Positions 18,558 through 27,550 of a stretch of 64,000 nucleotides of DNA are shown piece after piece; position 1 is the stretch's first letter, and the number at the start of each line of letters is the position of its first letter. Origin of the DNA: Oceanospirillaceae bacterium (lineage in GTDB: Bacteria; Pseudomonadota; Gammaproteobacteria; Pseudomonadales; Litoribrevibacteraceae). The stretch covers positions 210,165 to 274,164 of the forward strand of contig JADFAD010000013.1 of NCBI GenBank assembly GCA_015665455.1, in the 5' to 3' direction. The position numbers and the translations under genes are program-made. Below the pieces are notes generated by a model that did not search any database, had not been told where the DNA came from, and worked only from the letters and a program-made list of their open reading frames with translations.

Positions 18558-19042
18558 TAAAGAGAACCCTCACCACTATCAACAACGTCTTCCGGGTTTG
18601 ATATCCAGGCAAGTATTGTTAAGTAGTTAACATCCGTTGTAGAGGTAAAAATATCCCCTCCGGCATGACTTCCAGTGATCGAAAATGTACCCGCTAGAGG
18701 TTCGAGTAATAACTTACTTTGATCAGGGTTCGTCAAATTAGACAGCGACTGAGCAACTCGATAATTGAAATCCATTTCAAATGAGTCCAACGCAGGATTT
18801 GAATACAGCTTTAACCCACCACCCGAACCGTTTCCTATGTTATGGCACCCAGCAGAAGAACAGGTTCTTCCGCCAATGTCTAAATCAAAAATAGGGCTCA
18901 CCGTTGTTTGAAAATCAGTAAAAACCAATTGTTGATTCACTGCAGTTTCAGTATTCGAAACCGAATCTCCACCACACCCACTAAGTAACACAACCCCTAA
19001 AGAGGGTATGGTTACTTTTAGTATTTCTCTTAAAAACGTCAT
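18557..19042 (-). CDS. Small cytochrome-c-like lipoprotein (CX4CH)
   Basis: 161 residues. The lipobox LSGC (Cys23) marks a lipoprotein. A single haem-type motif C-S-S-A-G-C-H spans 61-67. This is CX4CH, not the usual CXXCH; such spacing is known in some multihaem cytochromes. The surrounding pattern (ISPIFDLDIGG-like start, GGGLKLYSN, YLTILAWISNP) resembles cytochrome domains found with planctomycete-type and HzsA-like proteins. It follows the triheme protein gene by 26 bp. It is probably an electron carrier at the outer membrane. Haem binding is inferred. Confidence 0.75.
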   Translation of the reverse strand: MTFLREILKVTIPSLGVVLLSGCGGDSVSNTETAVNQQLVFTDFQTTVSPIFDLDIGGRTCSSAGCHNIGNGSGGGLKLYSNPALDSFEMDFNYRVAQSLSNLTNPDQSKLLLEPLAGTFSITGSHAGGDIFTSTTDVNYLTILAWISNPEDVVDSGEGSL

Positions 19043-19068
19043 TCAAAGTCCATATAAAACAAAATCAT

Positions 19069-21978
19069 TTAAGGTCCGGCAATAATCCAGTCACGAACCG
19101 TTCGGTATTCATTTGATGAAACATCCCAAATAGAGACAAAAACCGTCGTCGCTATGTAGCTAGGGTCGGCTGGATCCGTCGAAACAAAATTAGGATCCGC
19201 AGGATCAGAAGAAGCATTATCCGGATATGCTGGATTCGCGACCTCCAATTGGGGATGTAAAGGATTAGGAGCAATGGAATCTGAAGCAGGTCTTGATAAC
19301 AACTCTGTCGTATCAGGATCTGTTACATCATGAATCATCGATGCTGTGATATTAAAGTCCCCTTCAACACTGCCTGTCAGCACAAATTTACTGAATTCAA
19401 AATCACCATTTAAAGGACCAGAAACACCATCACCACCAAAAGGCTGATGACAACCCGCACACCAATCCATCAATAGAGGATGTACATTTGCTTCATACGC
19501 TGTCGCATTTAAGCTACCTACTGAACTTCTAATCTCACTCACCGCATAAAAGCCATCGTCACCTGCGCCGGTTTCATATGGTGTATTCATATATTGAGCG
19601 CCCAGATCAATCCATTCAGAAACTAAACGCAGCTCAGACGCATTTAAATCTCCAGAGTGGTCTCGTGTAATTTCAGATAAGTCGCCACCAGCACGTAACT
19701 CTTCATTAAAAATCACCTCTGTTAAGAAGCTTGCACGACTACCACCTCGAGACCCGTTTCCTCCAACTAAAGGAGATTCTCTGACGACTTCTAATTCAAG
19801 ACTGTCTTCATCCATTTGACGAATTATCGGCAAACCATTTTCATCCATTAATGGATCACCAATCACCAACTCATCGTAGGATTGCAATCGACCACGCGCA
19901 TTCGTTGTATTTCTCAAATCCAAACCTACGGAAATCGTGTTATTTCCATCAGGATCGTTATGACAGGAAACACAGTTTGCATCCCATAGAGGCTGAATAT
20001 GCTCAGGGTAATTAATAACGCCTCCAACCGGAGGTAGCGCTACCCCCGAGTAATCAATAGTGTAGCTTGCATCGGCCGCTCTAACGGAAGGGTCGGTCCA
20101 GAAATCAACAAAACTTAAGTCAGCACTGATGTTTAACCTACTAGCATCCTGTCGAGTTGCAGTTTCAGCCATTGACTCACCTGATTCAACGTCATTCGCC
20201 AGCAGAGTATTCGGGTGATTGCCCGCAATGCCCGCACCATTTAAAGCACTTCCACGCCGAGGCGAATGGCAGCCATTACAAGTACGGGTTTCGCCCGGAC
20301 GAACATGAATCCAATTGGTATGAACTTGAACACCACGTCCCTTTGCATCAACAACAGTAATTCCTAATGGCGTATCAGCAGGTACCTCTAACTTGAAAGA
20401 GCCATCGGGTTCTAATGGTGCGTACCCAACAATTTCTTGCATCTCAAACATGGACTCCCCGATGGACTCCATATCAATGCCTCTCGGTGTAGGGACTGCT
20501 CGAGTGATTCGAATAAATCGGCCAGGTCTCTCCGACGCCAACGTCAATGCTGGGTCTTTTAACTCAACAAGATCGGCACTTCCGTCCAACTGAGGAATAT
20601 CTTCCCCACTCACTAACATAGCGCTAGCCATCAAGCCTTGGCTATCTGTGTCGTACACACTTTTTACATTAAGAATGGCTTTGTTATCGGCAACAAGGTC
20701 CGCATCCGCAGTTTTATCAGAAATAACGTTAGGCGTTTCTCTTGGAACAATCGGTATTGCATCCGTGATTGCTAGACCAGTGGAAGGCAAAACAAGGGGA
20801 CGCAAGGTAGAGGACGCTGGATCGTACATATACATGCCGTATGCAGGCGTGCCTTCCACCATCGCCACCTCACCCGTTAAAACATTTGTCTCTTCGGCTT
20901 CAATAAAAGGCGTCCAACTGACAAGGATACGATCACTGCCATCCCAAATAGGGTATGGCGTAGTAAAGCGACCAAATTCAGAAACCGTCCGCCCTAAAGG
21001 AATTGGGTTTGGAGAAATCTCAATCTGCCCCTGAGTTCTTGACCCCGCATAATTAGGTGCAACATCATTATTTTCGGAAAAATTACGAACATCTATTTCA
21101 TACAGGCCACCACCTTCGTTCGTTCCTGACAAAGGCATTAAATCACTAACAACAAAACCGTTTTCTGTTTCTCTTGGATGGAGAAAGCTATTACCAGGGC
21201 TAAACGCCCCATAAAATATAAAGGTATTAGTACCGTCTGGATTCATCGTAAATACTGGAAAGTGATTTCTCCCTCCTACGTGATCCCAACGTGAATACAT
21301 TATTTCACCCGTGGATAAAACCGTTGGGTTTCTATCATGACTTTGATTAAACGAAATTTGCTCAATGTCCGAACCGTCCGCGTTCATTCGATGAAGAACA
21401 ATGACGCGTTCGCGCTCGTACTCATCCAGATACTGATAGGCTTCTTTACCTTCTGACTCCATTAAAGCAAGACTCGTTTGCTGACGATTGGATGAAAAAA
21501 CAATTCGTCCATCTGGTAGATAAGCAGGGTCGACATCATCACCTTCATTTGCAACGGCGTCTTCTTCAATAATTCGGCTCAACTGCTGGGAAGCAATTTC
21601 ATACTCCCAAACGTTCCATGAAGTGTCATTCGGCCCTCTCATTGAAAAAATGACCTTAGTACCATCAAAAGACACTTCCGGATCTGAAACGTCTCCTACG
21701 CCCTGAGTATAACCACGGGTAATATTCAGTTCGGAAGCACTGGCAGACGCAATGGCTCGATAATACAAATCGCCACCAGAAGCAGTACGTACTCCATCAG
21801 TGGGGTTACCAAGAGCACTCGTCGGCCGCTTAACATACACAACAGGAAACTGACCGTTAACAAGGAGCCCTTGTTCTGATACCCCACCAGAACCAGACTC
21901 AGACGAAGAGCACCCTGAAAGACCAATAACTGATAAAGAAATGGCAAAACCGGAGAGTAATCGAGCAATATGTCTCAT
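19069..21978 (-). CDS. HzsA-related triheme lipoprotein with N-terminal beta-propeller
   Basis: 969 residues with lipobox LSGC (Cys ~23). The N-terminal ~350 residues contain propeller repeats of TolB/PD40 type (DPEVSFDGTKVIFSM; DPAYLPDGRIVFSSN; NPTVLSTGEIMYSRW). The middle region resembles the hydrazine synthase alpha middle domain (VGYAPLEPDGSFKLEVPAD, then NWIHVRPGETRTCNGCHSP). Three CXXCH haem motifs lie near 567, 668 and 839 (CNGCH, CVSCH, CAGCH). True hydrazine synthase occurs only in anammox bacteria and has further subunits that are absent here, so hydrazine chemistry is not implied. A likely role is an outer-membrane redox enzyme or electron conduit. An AAGG site precedes the ATG. 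Confidence 0.85.
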   Translation of the reverse strand: MRHIARLLSGFAISLSVIGLSGCSSSESGSGGVSEQGLLVNGQFPVVYVKRPTSALGNPTDGVRTASGGDLYYRAIASASASELNITRGYTQGVGDVSDPEVSFDGTKVIFSMRGPNDTSWNVWEYEIASQQLSRIIEEDAVANEGDDVDPAYLPDGRIVFSSNRQQTSLALMESEGKEAYQYLDEYERERVIVLHRMNADGSDIEQISFNQSHDRNPTVLSTGEIMYSRWDHVGGRNHFPVFTMNPDGTNTFIFYGAFSPGNSFLHPRETENGFVVSDLMPLSGTNEGGGLYEIDVRNFSENNDVAPNYAGSRTQGQIEISPNPIPLGRTVSEFGRFTTPYPIWDGSDRILVSWTPFIEAEETNVLTGEVAMVEGTPAYGMYMYDPASSTLRPLVLPSTGLAITDAIPIVPRETPNVISDKTADADLVADNKAILNVKSVYDTDSQGLMASAMLVSGEDIPQLDGSADLVELKDPALTLASERPGRFIRITRAVPTPRGIDMESIGESMFEMQEIVGYAPLEPDGSFKLEVPADTPLGITVVDAKGRGVQVHTNWIHVRPGETRTCNGCHSPRRGSALNGAGIAGNHPNTLLANDVESGESMAETATRQDASRLNISADLSFVDFWTDPSVRAADASYTIDYSGVALPPVGGVINYPEHIQPLWDANCVSCHNDPDGNNTISVGLDLRNTTNARGRLQSYDELVIGDPLMDENGLPIIRQMDEDSLELEVVRESPLVGGNGSRGGSRASFLTEVIFNEELRAGGDLSEITRDHSGDLNASELRLVSEWIDLGAQYMNTPYETGAGDDGFYAVSEIRSSVGSLNATAYEANVHPLLMDWCAGCHQPFGGDGVSGPLNGDFEFSKFVLTGSVEGDFNITASMIHDVTDPDTTELLSRPASDSIAPNPLHPQLEVANPAYPDNASSDPADPNFVSTDPADPSYIATTVFVSIWDVSSNEYRTVRDWIIAGP

Positions 21979-22023
21979 AACAACAACCTTAAATAGAGAT
22001 ATCTATTTATTATCCTGCAGAAT

Positions 22024-22058
22024 CAGAGAAGGCGAGTGACCGCCTTCACATATCTCTG
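22024..22058. other. Hairpin between apbE and the triheme gene
   Basis: Nested inverted repeats (inner GAAGGCG/CGCCTTC at 22028-22034 and 22041-22047; outer CAGAGA/TCTCTG) sit in the 96-bp gap. On the minus strand no T-run follows, so read-through from apbE is expected. It could be an RNA processing point. Confidence 0.4.
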
Positions 22059-22074
22059 TTATTTTTTGAATCAA

Positions 22075-23115
22075 TCAGTTACCGGATGAAATTAAACCGC
22101 TCGTTGCGTGAATTTCACCCAATGAATCTATAGCAATTGCATCGTAATTAGGCAGCGCTTCAATCAATGCAATACCCTCTTCTAACCCAAGCACAAATAG
22201 AGAGGTTGATAATGCATCCGTTCTCCAGCCTTCAGGACCAATAACAGTTGCACTCATCAAACCTTTCGCTGAGGCTCCCGTTAAAGGGGAAAGAATATGG
22301 TGGTAACGTTCACCCTCCTCAATAAAAAACCGCTCGTAATCACCTGAAGTAGAAACAGCAACATCCTCTAACGGTATTCTCGCAACTACACGAGTTCTAT
22401 CTCTTGGATGCTTTATACCTAACATCCACGGATAACTTTTTTTCTTACCAAGCACATAAGAATCACCACCCAGTGAAAAATATGCAGAAGTAACACCCGC
22501 CTGTTTTAACACCCCCAGCAGTTGATCTATGGCTTCACCTTTCGCAATCCCCCCTAAATCAACCTTAACTTGAGCATCCGATAAAGAAACAGACATATCT
22601 TTTTTATGTAACTGAACCTTTCTATAGTCAATTGCATTTAACTTCGAAGGTAAAACATGAGCGGAGGGCTTTACGTTTTTTCGGTAATCATAAAGATGCC
22701 CTACCGACGCAAACGTAATATCAAAAGCGCCTTTAGTCAGTACGGAAATGGAATGAGCTCGATGTAACAAAGCAAATGTATTTCTATCGACAGGAATTGC
22801 ACCGCTAAAACCTGAATGGTTTATTTTCCATATTAAGCTGTCTTCAATCCAAGGGCTCCATTTCGACTCAAGATTATTTAATAGAGCCAAACAACGTTGA
22901 AATATACGCTCACCATCCGCCCTACTCGCCACACCAAGTTCTAACCGGAAAAGCGTTCCCATGGATTTAGCTTGAAAGGATTCGTACTTATTAGTACTTA
23001 ATTCTGCAGAGTGAACAAAGGAAGGAAAAAATATACTGATAAGAAAAATAGATTTAAAAACTACTTCCCTAAACTTGAAAGGGTATTGATTAAGAGAGAT
23101 AAGCTCGATTTCCAT
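22075..23115 (-). CDS. apbE: FAD:protein FMN transferase (ApbE)
   Basis: 346 residues. It has an export signal (~18-37, ending VHSAE) and all family landmarks: MGT (52-54), KGAFDITFA, VDLGGIAKGEAID (Mg/FAD site), SLGGDSYVLG, STSGDYERFF followed by HHILSPLTG, and TDALSTSLFVLG. ApbE attaches FMN through a phosphoester to Thr/Ser of exported redox proteins. No NqrC, RnfG or FMN_bind protein is in the window, so its target is probably in this gene cluster. It is first in the minus-strand run and follows the terminator of the VWA/MoxR genes, so the promoter should lie in 23116-23175. Confidence 0.93.
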   Translation of the reverse strand: MEIELISLNQYPFKFREVVFKSIFLISIFFPSFVHSAELSTNKYESFQAKSMGTLFRLELGVASRADGERIFQRCLALLNNLESKWSPWIEDSLIWKINHSGFSGAIPVDRNTFALLHRAHSISVLTKGAFDITFASVGHLYDYRKNVKPSAHVLPSKLNAIDYRKVQLHKKDMSVSLSDAQVKVDLGGIAKGEAIDQLLGVLKQAGVTSAYFSLGGDSYVLGKKKSYPWMLGIKHPRDRTRVVARIPLEDVAVSTSGDYERFFIEEGERYHHILSPLTGASAKGLMSATVIGPEGWRTDALSTSLFVLGLEEGIALIEALPNYDAIAIDSLGEIHATSGLISSGN

Positions 23116-23174
23116 TCCTAGCTAACATCTAATTACGTCCTATTTAGATGTATCAATAATGTAAAATGTAGAAG

Positions 23175-23225
23175 TACAAAAACCATCTACCCTCCCGAAG
23201 ACAACAAAGAGTATAGATGGTTCCT
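23175..23225 (-). terminator. Terminator of the MoxR/VWA operon
   Basis: A 9-bp perfect stem (23181-23189 with 23214-23222) has a 24-base loop and on the minus strand leads into GGTTTTTGT. It lies 14 bp after the VWA gene stop and before apbE. The long loop lowers certainty. Confidence 0.55.
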
Positions 23226-23235
23226 GAAAAAACAC

Positions 23236-24414
23236 TTATTTACTTAAGTTTTTCATAGCTCGTTCCATACCTTCAATCGTCATCGGGTACATGCGGTTAG
23301 TAATCAACTCATTCATAATCTGAATTGAACCTCCCCATCCCCAGTGATCTTCAGGCATTGGATTCAACCAAGCAATTTTATCGTAATGATCAGCTATTCT
23401 CTGCATCCAAGCAGAACCGGGTTCATCATTCCAATGTTCAACGCTGCCACCAGCATGGGTAATCTCATATGGCGCCATTGACGCATCGCCAATGAAGATG
23501 ACTTTATAGTCTGGTCCATACTTATGAATGATGTCATAAGTATCCATGCGCTCAGCACCGCGACGAAGGTTATTTTTCCACACAGACTCATACAAACAAT
23601 TATGGAAATAAAAATATTCCATGTGTTTAAATTCTGTCTTAGCCGCAGAAAATAACTCCTCACAAACCCGAACGTGAGGATCCATTGAACCACCCACGTC
23701 AAAGAATAAAAGTACTTTAACTTTATTCTTCCTTTCCGCTACGAGCTTCAAATCTAAATAACCTGCGTTCTTCGCAGTAGATTCAATCGTATCGTCAAGA
23801 TCCAGAACTTCTTCAGCGCCTTCGCGAGCAAACTTTCTCAACCTGCGAAGTGCAACCTGAATATTCCTTATGCCTAACGCAACAGAGTCATCCAAATCTT
23901 TATAAGTCCGCTGCTCCCAAACCTTCGCAGCTTTCTTATGTCTCGACTTGTTCTGACCGATCCGAATGCCTTCCGGGTTATAACCTTCAGCACCAAATGG
24001 CGAAGTACCACCGGTGCCGATCCATCGGTTGCCCCCTTGATGACGCTCTTTCTGTTCTTCAAGACGCTTTTTGAGTGTATCCATCAGCTCCTCGAATCCA
24101 CCCAAAGCTTCAATCTGGGCTTTTTCTTCTTCCGTCAGCATCTTTTCCAGTTCTTTGCGTAACCACTCATCAGGAATGGTTGCATCGAACAAGTCGTCCA
24201 GCATTTGAATGCCTTCAAAATAAGATCCAAAGGCCTTATCGAAACGATCAAAATACTTCTCGTCTTTTACCATGACGGTACGACTGAGCAGATAGAACTC
24301 GTCTAAATCAGCAAAGGCAAGTTTATGATCCAGTGCTTCCAGTAAATCCAAGAACTCACGGATAGTCACAGGGACTTTAGCCCTGCGCACCTCATAAAAA
24401 AAGTCGACCAACAT
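23236..24414 (-). CDS. CoxE-like VWA domain protein
   Basis: 392 residues, cytoplasmic. An N-terminal helical region (~1-130) is followed by a charged stretch and a CoxE-type VWA domain from ~215, with the metal-site motif DVGGSMD (DxGxS). Proteins of this type pair with MoxR ATPases to insert metals or remodel target complexes. The partner ATPase gene lies 15 bp upstream in the same direction. The target is unknown; no oxidase or dehydrogenase gene is adjacent. Confidence 0.88.
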   Translation of the reverse strand: MLVDFFYEVRRAKVPVTIREFLDLLEALDHKLAFADLDEFYLLSRTVMVKDEKYFDRFDKAFGSYFEGIQMLDDLFDATIPDEWLRKELEKMLTEEEKAQIEALGGFEELMDTLKKRLEEQKERHQGGNRWIGTGGTSPFGAEGYNPEGIRIGQNKSRHKKAAKVWEQRTYKDLDDSVALGIRNIQVALRRLRKFAREGAEEVLDLDDTIESTAKNAGYLDLKLVAERKNKVKVLLFFDVGGSMDPHVRVCEELFSAAKTEFKHMEYFYFHNCLYESVWKNNLRRGAERMDTYDIIHKYGPDYKVIFIGDASMAPYEITHAGGSVEHWNDEPGSAWMQRIADHYDKIAWLNPMPEDHWGWGGSIQIMNELITNRMYPMTIEGMERAMKNLSK

Positions 24415-24429
24415 AATTAGGCCTCGTCT

Positions 24430-25284
24430 TTAATTACGGTTATTTGAAGCTCTACGACTCATAAAAGCCAGTCGATCCAACAAATGAACGTCTTGCTCAT
24501 TCTTTAGTAACGCACCGTATAGAGGTGGGATCGCTTTAGAGTTGTCTTTTTCAAGCAGAGCTTCTGAAGTTAAGTTATCAGCCATTAGCAACTTCAACCA
24601 ATCAATCAGCTCGGACGTTGAAGGTTTCTTCTTCAATCCAGGTACTTTACGAACATCAAAGAATAAATCCAACGCGTCTTTAACCAACTTTTGTTGAATT
24701 TCTGGGTAATGAACCTTTACGATTTCTTCCATCGTATCTTTGTTCGGGAACTGAATGTAATGGAAGAAACAACGACGAAGAAACGCATCTGGCAGTTCTT
24801 TCTCATTGTTTGAAGTAATAATGATAATCGGGCGTGTTTTTGCCTTAATGGTTTCCTGTGTTTCATACACGTGGAATTCCATCTTATCAATTTCTAACAG
24901 AAGGTCGTTCGGGAATTCGATGTCAGCCTTATCAATTTCATCGATCAATAAAACAACTTGTTCTTCTGATTCAAACGCTTCCCAAAGCTTACCTTTCTTG
25001 ATGTAGTTCTTAATATCATGAACACGATCCACACCCAATTGGGAATCACGTAAACGTGATACAGCGTCGTATTCATAAAGACCCTGATGCGCTTTAGTTG
25101 TCGACTTAATATGCCATTGAATTAGACGAGTATTCAGTGAAGATGCAAGCTCTTCAGCCAGCATGGTCTTACCTGTGCCAGGCTCACCTTTAATCAACAA
25201 TGGACGTTGAAGTGTAATCGCTGCATTCACTGCGGTTCTCAATTCGTCCGTAGCTACGTAATCATTGGTGCCTTCAAATTTCAT
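24430..25284 (-). CDS. MoxR-family AAA+ ATPase
   Basis: 284 residues with Walker A GEPGTGKT (~37-44), Walker B LLIDEIDKAD and sensor segment IIITSNNEKELPDAFLRRC, which mark a MoxR/CoxD-like ATPase. It acts as a chaperone with VWA proteins to mature or activate complexes. It forms a two-gene operon with the downstream CoxE-like gene. The 264-bp region upstream is shared with the divergent cysK gene. Confidence 0.92.
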   Translation of the reverse strand: MKFEGTNDYVATDELRTAVNAAITLQRPLLIKGEPGTGKTMLAEELASSLNTRLIQWHIKSTTKAHQGLYEYDAVSRLRDSQLGVDRVHDIKNYIKKGKLWEAFESEEQVVLLIDEIDKADIEFPNDLLLEIDKMEFHVYETQETIKAKTRPIIIITSNNEKELPDAFLRRCFFHYIQFPNKDTMEEIVKVHYPEIQQKLVKDALDLFFDVRKVPGLKKKPSTSELIDWLKLLMADNLTSEALLEKDNSKAIPPLYGALLKNEQDVHLLDRLAFMSRRASNNRN

Positions 25285-25548
25285 CGTACAACCTCTAAAA
25301 CGGAGTAAATATAGTTGATATATTAACTAGTTCGTCCGCCAAGCTCAATCCAACCGAGACAAACGGCGTAAAAAATTCAGATAAAATGAACTATTAACTA
25401 TTGGGCGAATCACAAAATATTAACTAGCATTCGTCTTTTTGCCTGTCACAAGGTAAAGTGCGCCTCGGTAGATTTGATCTATATAAAAAACGCTACCGTT
25501 TTGAATACGCTCTCGTTTAATGGTCGATGTAAAAGGAAATAAAAGGTC

Positions 25549-26517
25549 ATGGGTAAGATTTTTGAAGATAACTCGGTTTCTATTGGTCACACACCGCTTG
25601 TTAGAATTAATCGTATAGGTAACGGCAATATTCTTGCTAAAGTTGAGAGCCGCAACCCAGCAGGCAGTGTTAAATGCCGCATTGGCGCAGCAATGATTTG
25701 GGATGCCGAAAAAAATGGCACCTTAAAACCAGGTATGGAACTGGTTGAGCCGACCAGTGGTAACACAGGTATTGCACTTGCGTTTGTCGCAGCTTCAAAA
25801 GGCTACAAACTGACCCTTACAATGCCAAACACCATGAGCATTGAACGCAGAAAAGTCATGAAAGCCCTAGGTGCTAACATTGTTTTAACGGAAGGCGCAA
25901 AAGGCATGAAGGGCGCAATTGCAAAAGCCGATGAGCTTGTTGCTGAATCCCCAGAAAGCCGCCTAATGCTTCAACAGTTTGAAAACCCTGCAAACCCCAA
26001 TATTCATGAGAAAACAACTGGGCCTGAAATCTGGGAAGATACCGACGGTGAAGTCGACATCCTGGTTTCCGGTGTTGGTACGGGTGGAACTATCTCAGGT
26101 ATTAGCAAGTTCATAAAACAAGTTAAAGGCAAGTCTATTGCGTCTGTAGCTGTCGAACCTGTTGCATCGCCGATTATCAGTCAAACAATGTCAGGTGATG
26201 AACTCCAACCGGCACCTCACAAAATCCAAGGCATCGGCGCAGGCTTTATTCCTGGTAACTTAGACCTTGCAATGGTAGATCAAGTTGAGAAAGTTGATAA
26301 TGAAGAATCCATCGAAATGGCTCAACGCCTTATGAGAGAAGAAGGCATCCTAGCAGGCATATCCAGCGGTGCTGCGATGGTTGCAGCAGAAAGACTTTCT
26401 CTTTCTGAAGAAAATAAAGACAAAACCATCGTAGTGATTCTGCCTGACTCCGGTGAACGCTATTTATCTTCTATCCTATTTGACGGCATTTTCACTGAAA
26501 ATGAAACCGTACAGTAA
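25549..26517 (+). CDS. cysK: Cysteine synthase A
   Basis: 322 residues, matching E. coli CysK almost end to end in pattern ([20 protein letters not shown] at the start). It makes L-cysteine from O-acetylserine and sulfide using PLP. The PLP lysine is in [11 protein letters not shown] (~Lys42), the substrate loop is TSGNTG, and the phosphate-binding loop is [10 protein letters not shown]. An AAAGG site precedes the ATG. It is transcribed alone, divergent from moxR. Confidence 0.96.
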   Translation: MGKIFEDNSVSIGHTPLVRINRIGNGNILAKVESRNPAGSVKCRIGAAMIWDAEKNGTLKPGMELVEPTSGNTGIALAFVAASKGYKLTLTMPNTMSIERRKVMKALGANIVLTEGAKGMKGAIAKADELVAESPESRLMLQQFENPANPNIHEKTTGPEIWEDTDGEVDILVSGVGTGGTISGISKFIKQVKGKSIASVAVEPVASPIISQTMSGDELQPAPHKIQGIGAGFIPGNLDLAMVDQVEKVDNEESIEMAQRLMREEGILAGISSGAAMVAAERLSLSEENKDKTIVVILPDSGERYLSSILFDGIFTENETVQ

Positions 26518-26543
26518 GCACTAGTAGCTTTAAGTGCTATCCA

Positions 26544-26579
26544 ATACGCCTTCTATATAACGAAATATAGAAGGCGTAT
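26544..26579. terminator. Long perfect hairpin downstream of cysK
   Basis: A perfect 15-bp stem (26544-26558 with 26565-26579) with a 6-base loop lies between the convergent cysK and yafJ-like genes. No T-run follows on either strand, so it may act as an mRNA 3'-end stabiliser or a weak bidirectional terminator. Confidence 0.5.
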
Positions 26580-26623
26580 AAACAACTCATGTAAAACCAA
26601 CAAAAACGCTCTGCCTCAAACGA

Positions 26624-27397
26624 TCAAGTTACTCGGCAGATTAACGAACCATTTCGAAAGACAACCAATTCACCTTCCGACATTGTGTTCCACTCTTCGT
26701 TGTGAGTTAAAGGCTCGGTGGCAACGACCGTTACAACATCACTTAATGTTGTTTCATTAACAAAGTTCACCTGTAAATCAACATCTTTTAAGTTTGCCTC
26801 ACCAAAAGGCGCCTTACGTGTAATCCAAGATAGCTTCGTCGAACAATACGCGTAGAGATACGTTGAATCACTCATCAACATATTAAATACGCCAAGAGAT
26901 CTAAGATGATCTAACTTAGGCTTCATCTTATACGCAAAATCGCATTTCGAGGTTTCTTCCTGATCAAGCAGGGATATTTGACTTAACAACCAGCAGAATG
27001 CATGTTCACTGTCTGTTTCTCCAACTGGCGTGTATACATCACAGGCCAGTTGCTCAAAACCTTTCAGTTGACCATTATGGGCATAGCACCAGTGTTGTCC
27101 CCAAAGCTCTCGAGAAAAAGGGTGCGTATTTTCAAGCTTAATACCGCCTGAATTTGCCTGACGTATATGACTGATTACCGTATGACTTTTAATAGGGTAA
27201 TTCTTTATTAAGCCCGCCAATTCAGAGTTACAGCAGGGCAAAGGGTCAATAAACGACCGAAAACCTTTTCCCTCATAAAAACCAATCCCCCAACCGTCTT
27301 TATGAGGGCCTGTTCTACCGCCTCGCTCAAGCAGTCCTGAGAAGCTAAAACAAATATCCGTAGGAACATTAGCGCTCATGCCCATTAATTCACACAT
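26624..27397 (-). CDS. yafJ: Class II glutamine amidotransferase, YafJ type
   Basis: 257 residues, very close in layout to E. coli YafJ (MCELMGMSANVPTDICFSF at the start). Cys2 is the nucleophile after Met removal. GPHKDGWGIGFYEGKG, HIRQANSGGI and WCYAHNGQLKGF are the class II amidotransferase motifs. The family hydrolyses glutamine or related gamma-glutamyl compounds, but the physiological substrate is not established. It is monocistronic and convergent with cysK. Confidence 0.93.
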   Translation of the reverse strand: MCELMGMSANVPTDICFSFSGLLERGGRTGPHKDGWGIGFYEGKGFRSFIDPLPCCNSELAGLIKNYPIKSHTVISHIRQANSGGIKLENTHPFSRELWGQHWCYAHNGQLKGFEQLACDVYTPVGETDSEHAFCWLLSQISLLDQEETSKCDFAYKMKPKLDHLRSLGVFNMLMSDSTYLYAYCSTKLSWITRKAPFGEANLKDVDLQVNFVNETTLSDVVTVVATEPLTHNEEWNTMSEGELVVFRNGSLICRVT

Positions 27398-27454
27398 TCG
27401 AAACCTCGTTTTAGAATGGATGCACGACTACAAAACATTAAGAAATTCAGATAT

Positions 27455-27492
27455 GAAAGCACACTTAGTATTTCAAATTAAAGTGTGCTTTC
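27455..27492. other. Hairpin between yafJ-like and VWA genes
   Basis: A perfect 12-bp stem (27455-27466 with 27481-27492) sits in the 153-bp gap after the VWA gene (-) and upstream of yafJ (-). It lacks a T-run. It is probably the transcript end of the VWA gene. Confidence 0.45.
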
Positions 27493-27550
27493 AATAACAG
27501 GAAGGAAACTTACATTAAATTAAGAGAGGGACTACTTAGAAGCCCCCAAG

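Noticed and set aside
19069..21978. Hydrazine synthase and an anammox pathway
   Set aside because: Only the alpha-like fold is present. Beta/gamma subunits, hydrazine dehydrogenase and the other anammox genes are absent, so the enzyme name should not be transferred.
22024..22058. Rho-independent terminator between apbE and the triheme gene
   Set aside because: The hairpin lacks a T-run on the transcribed (minus) strand; the T-rich stretch is on the other strand, where no gene would use it.
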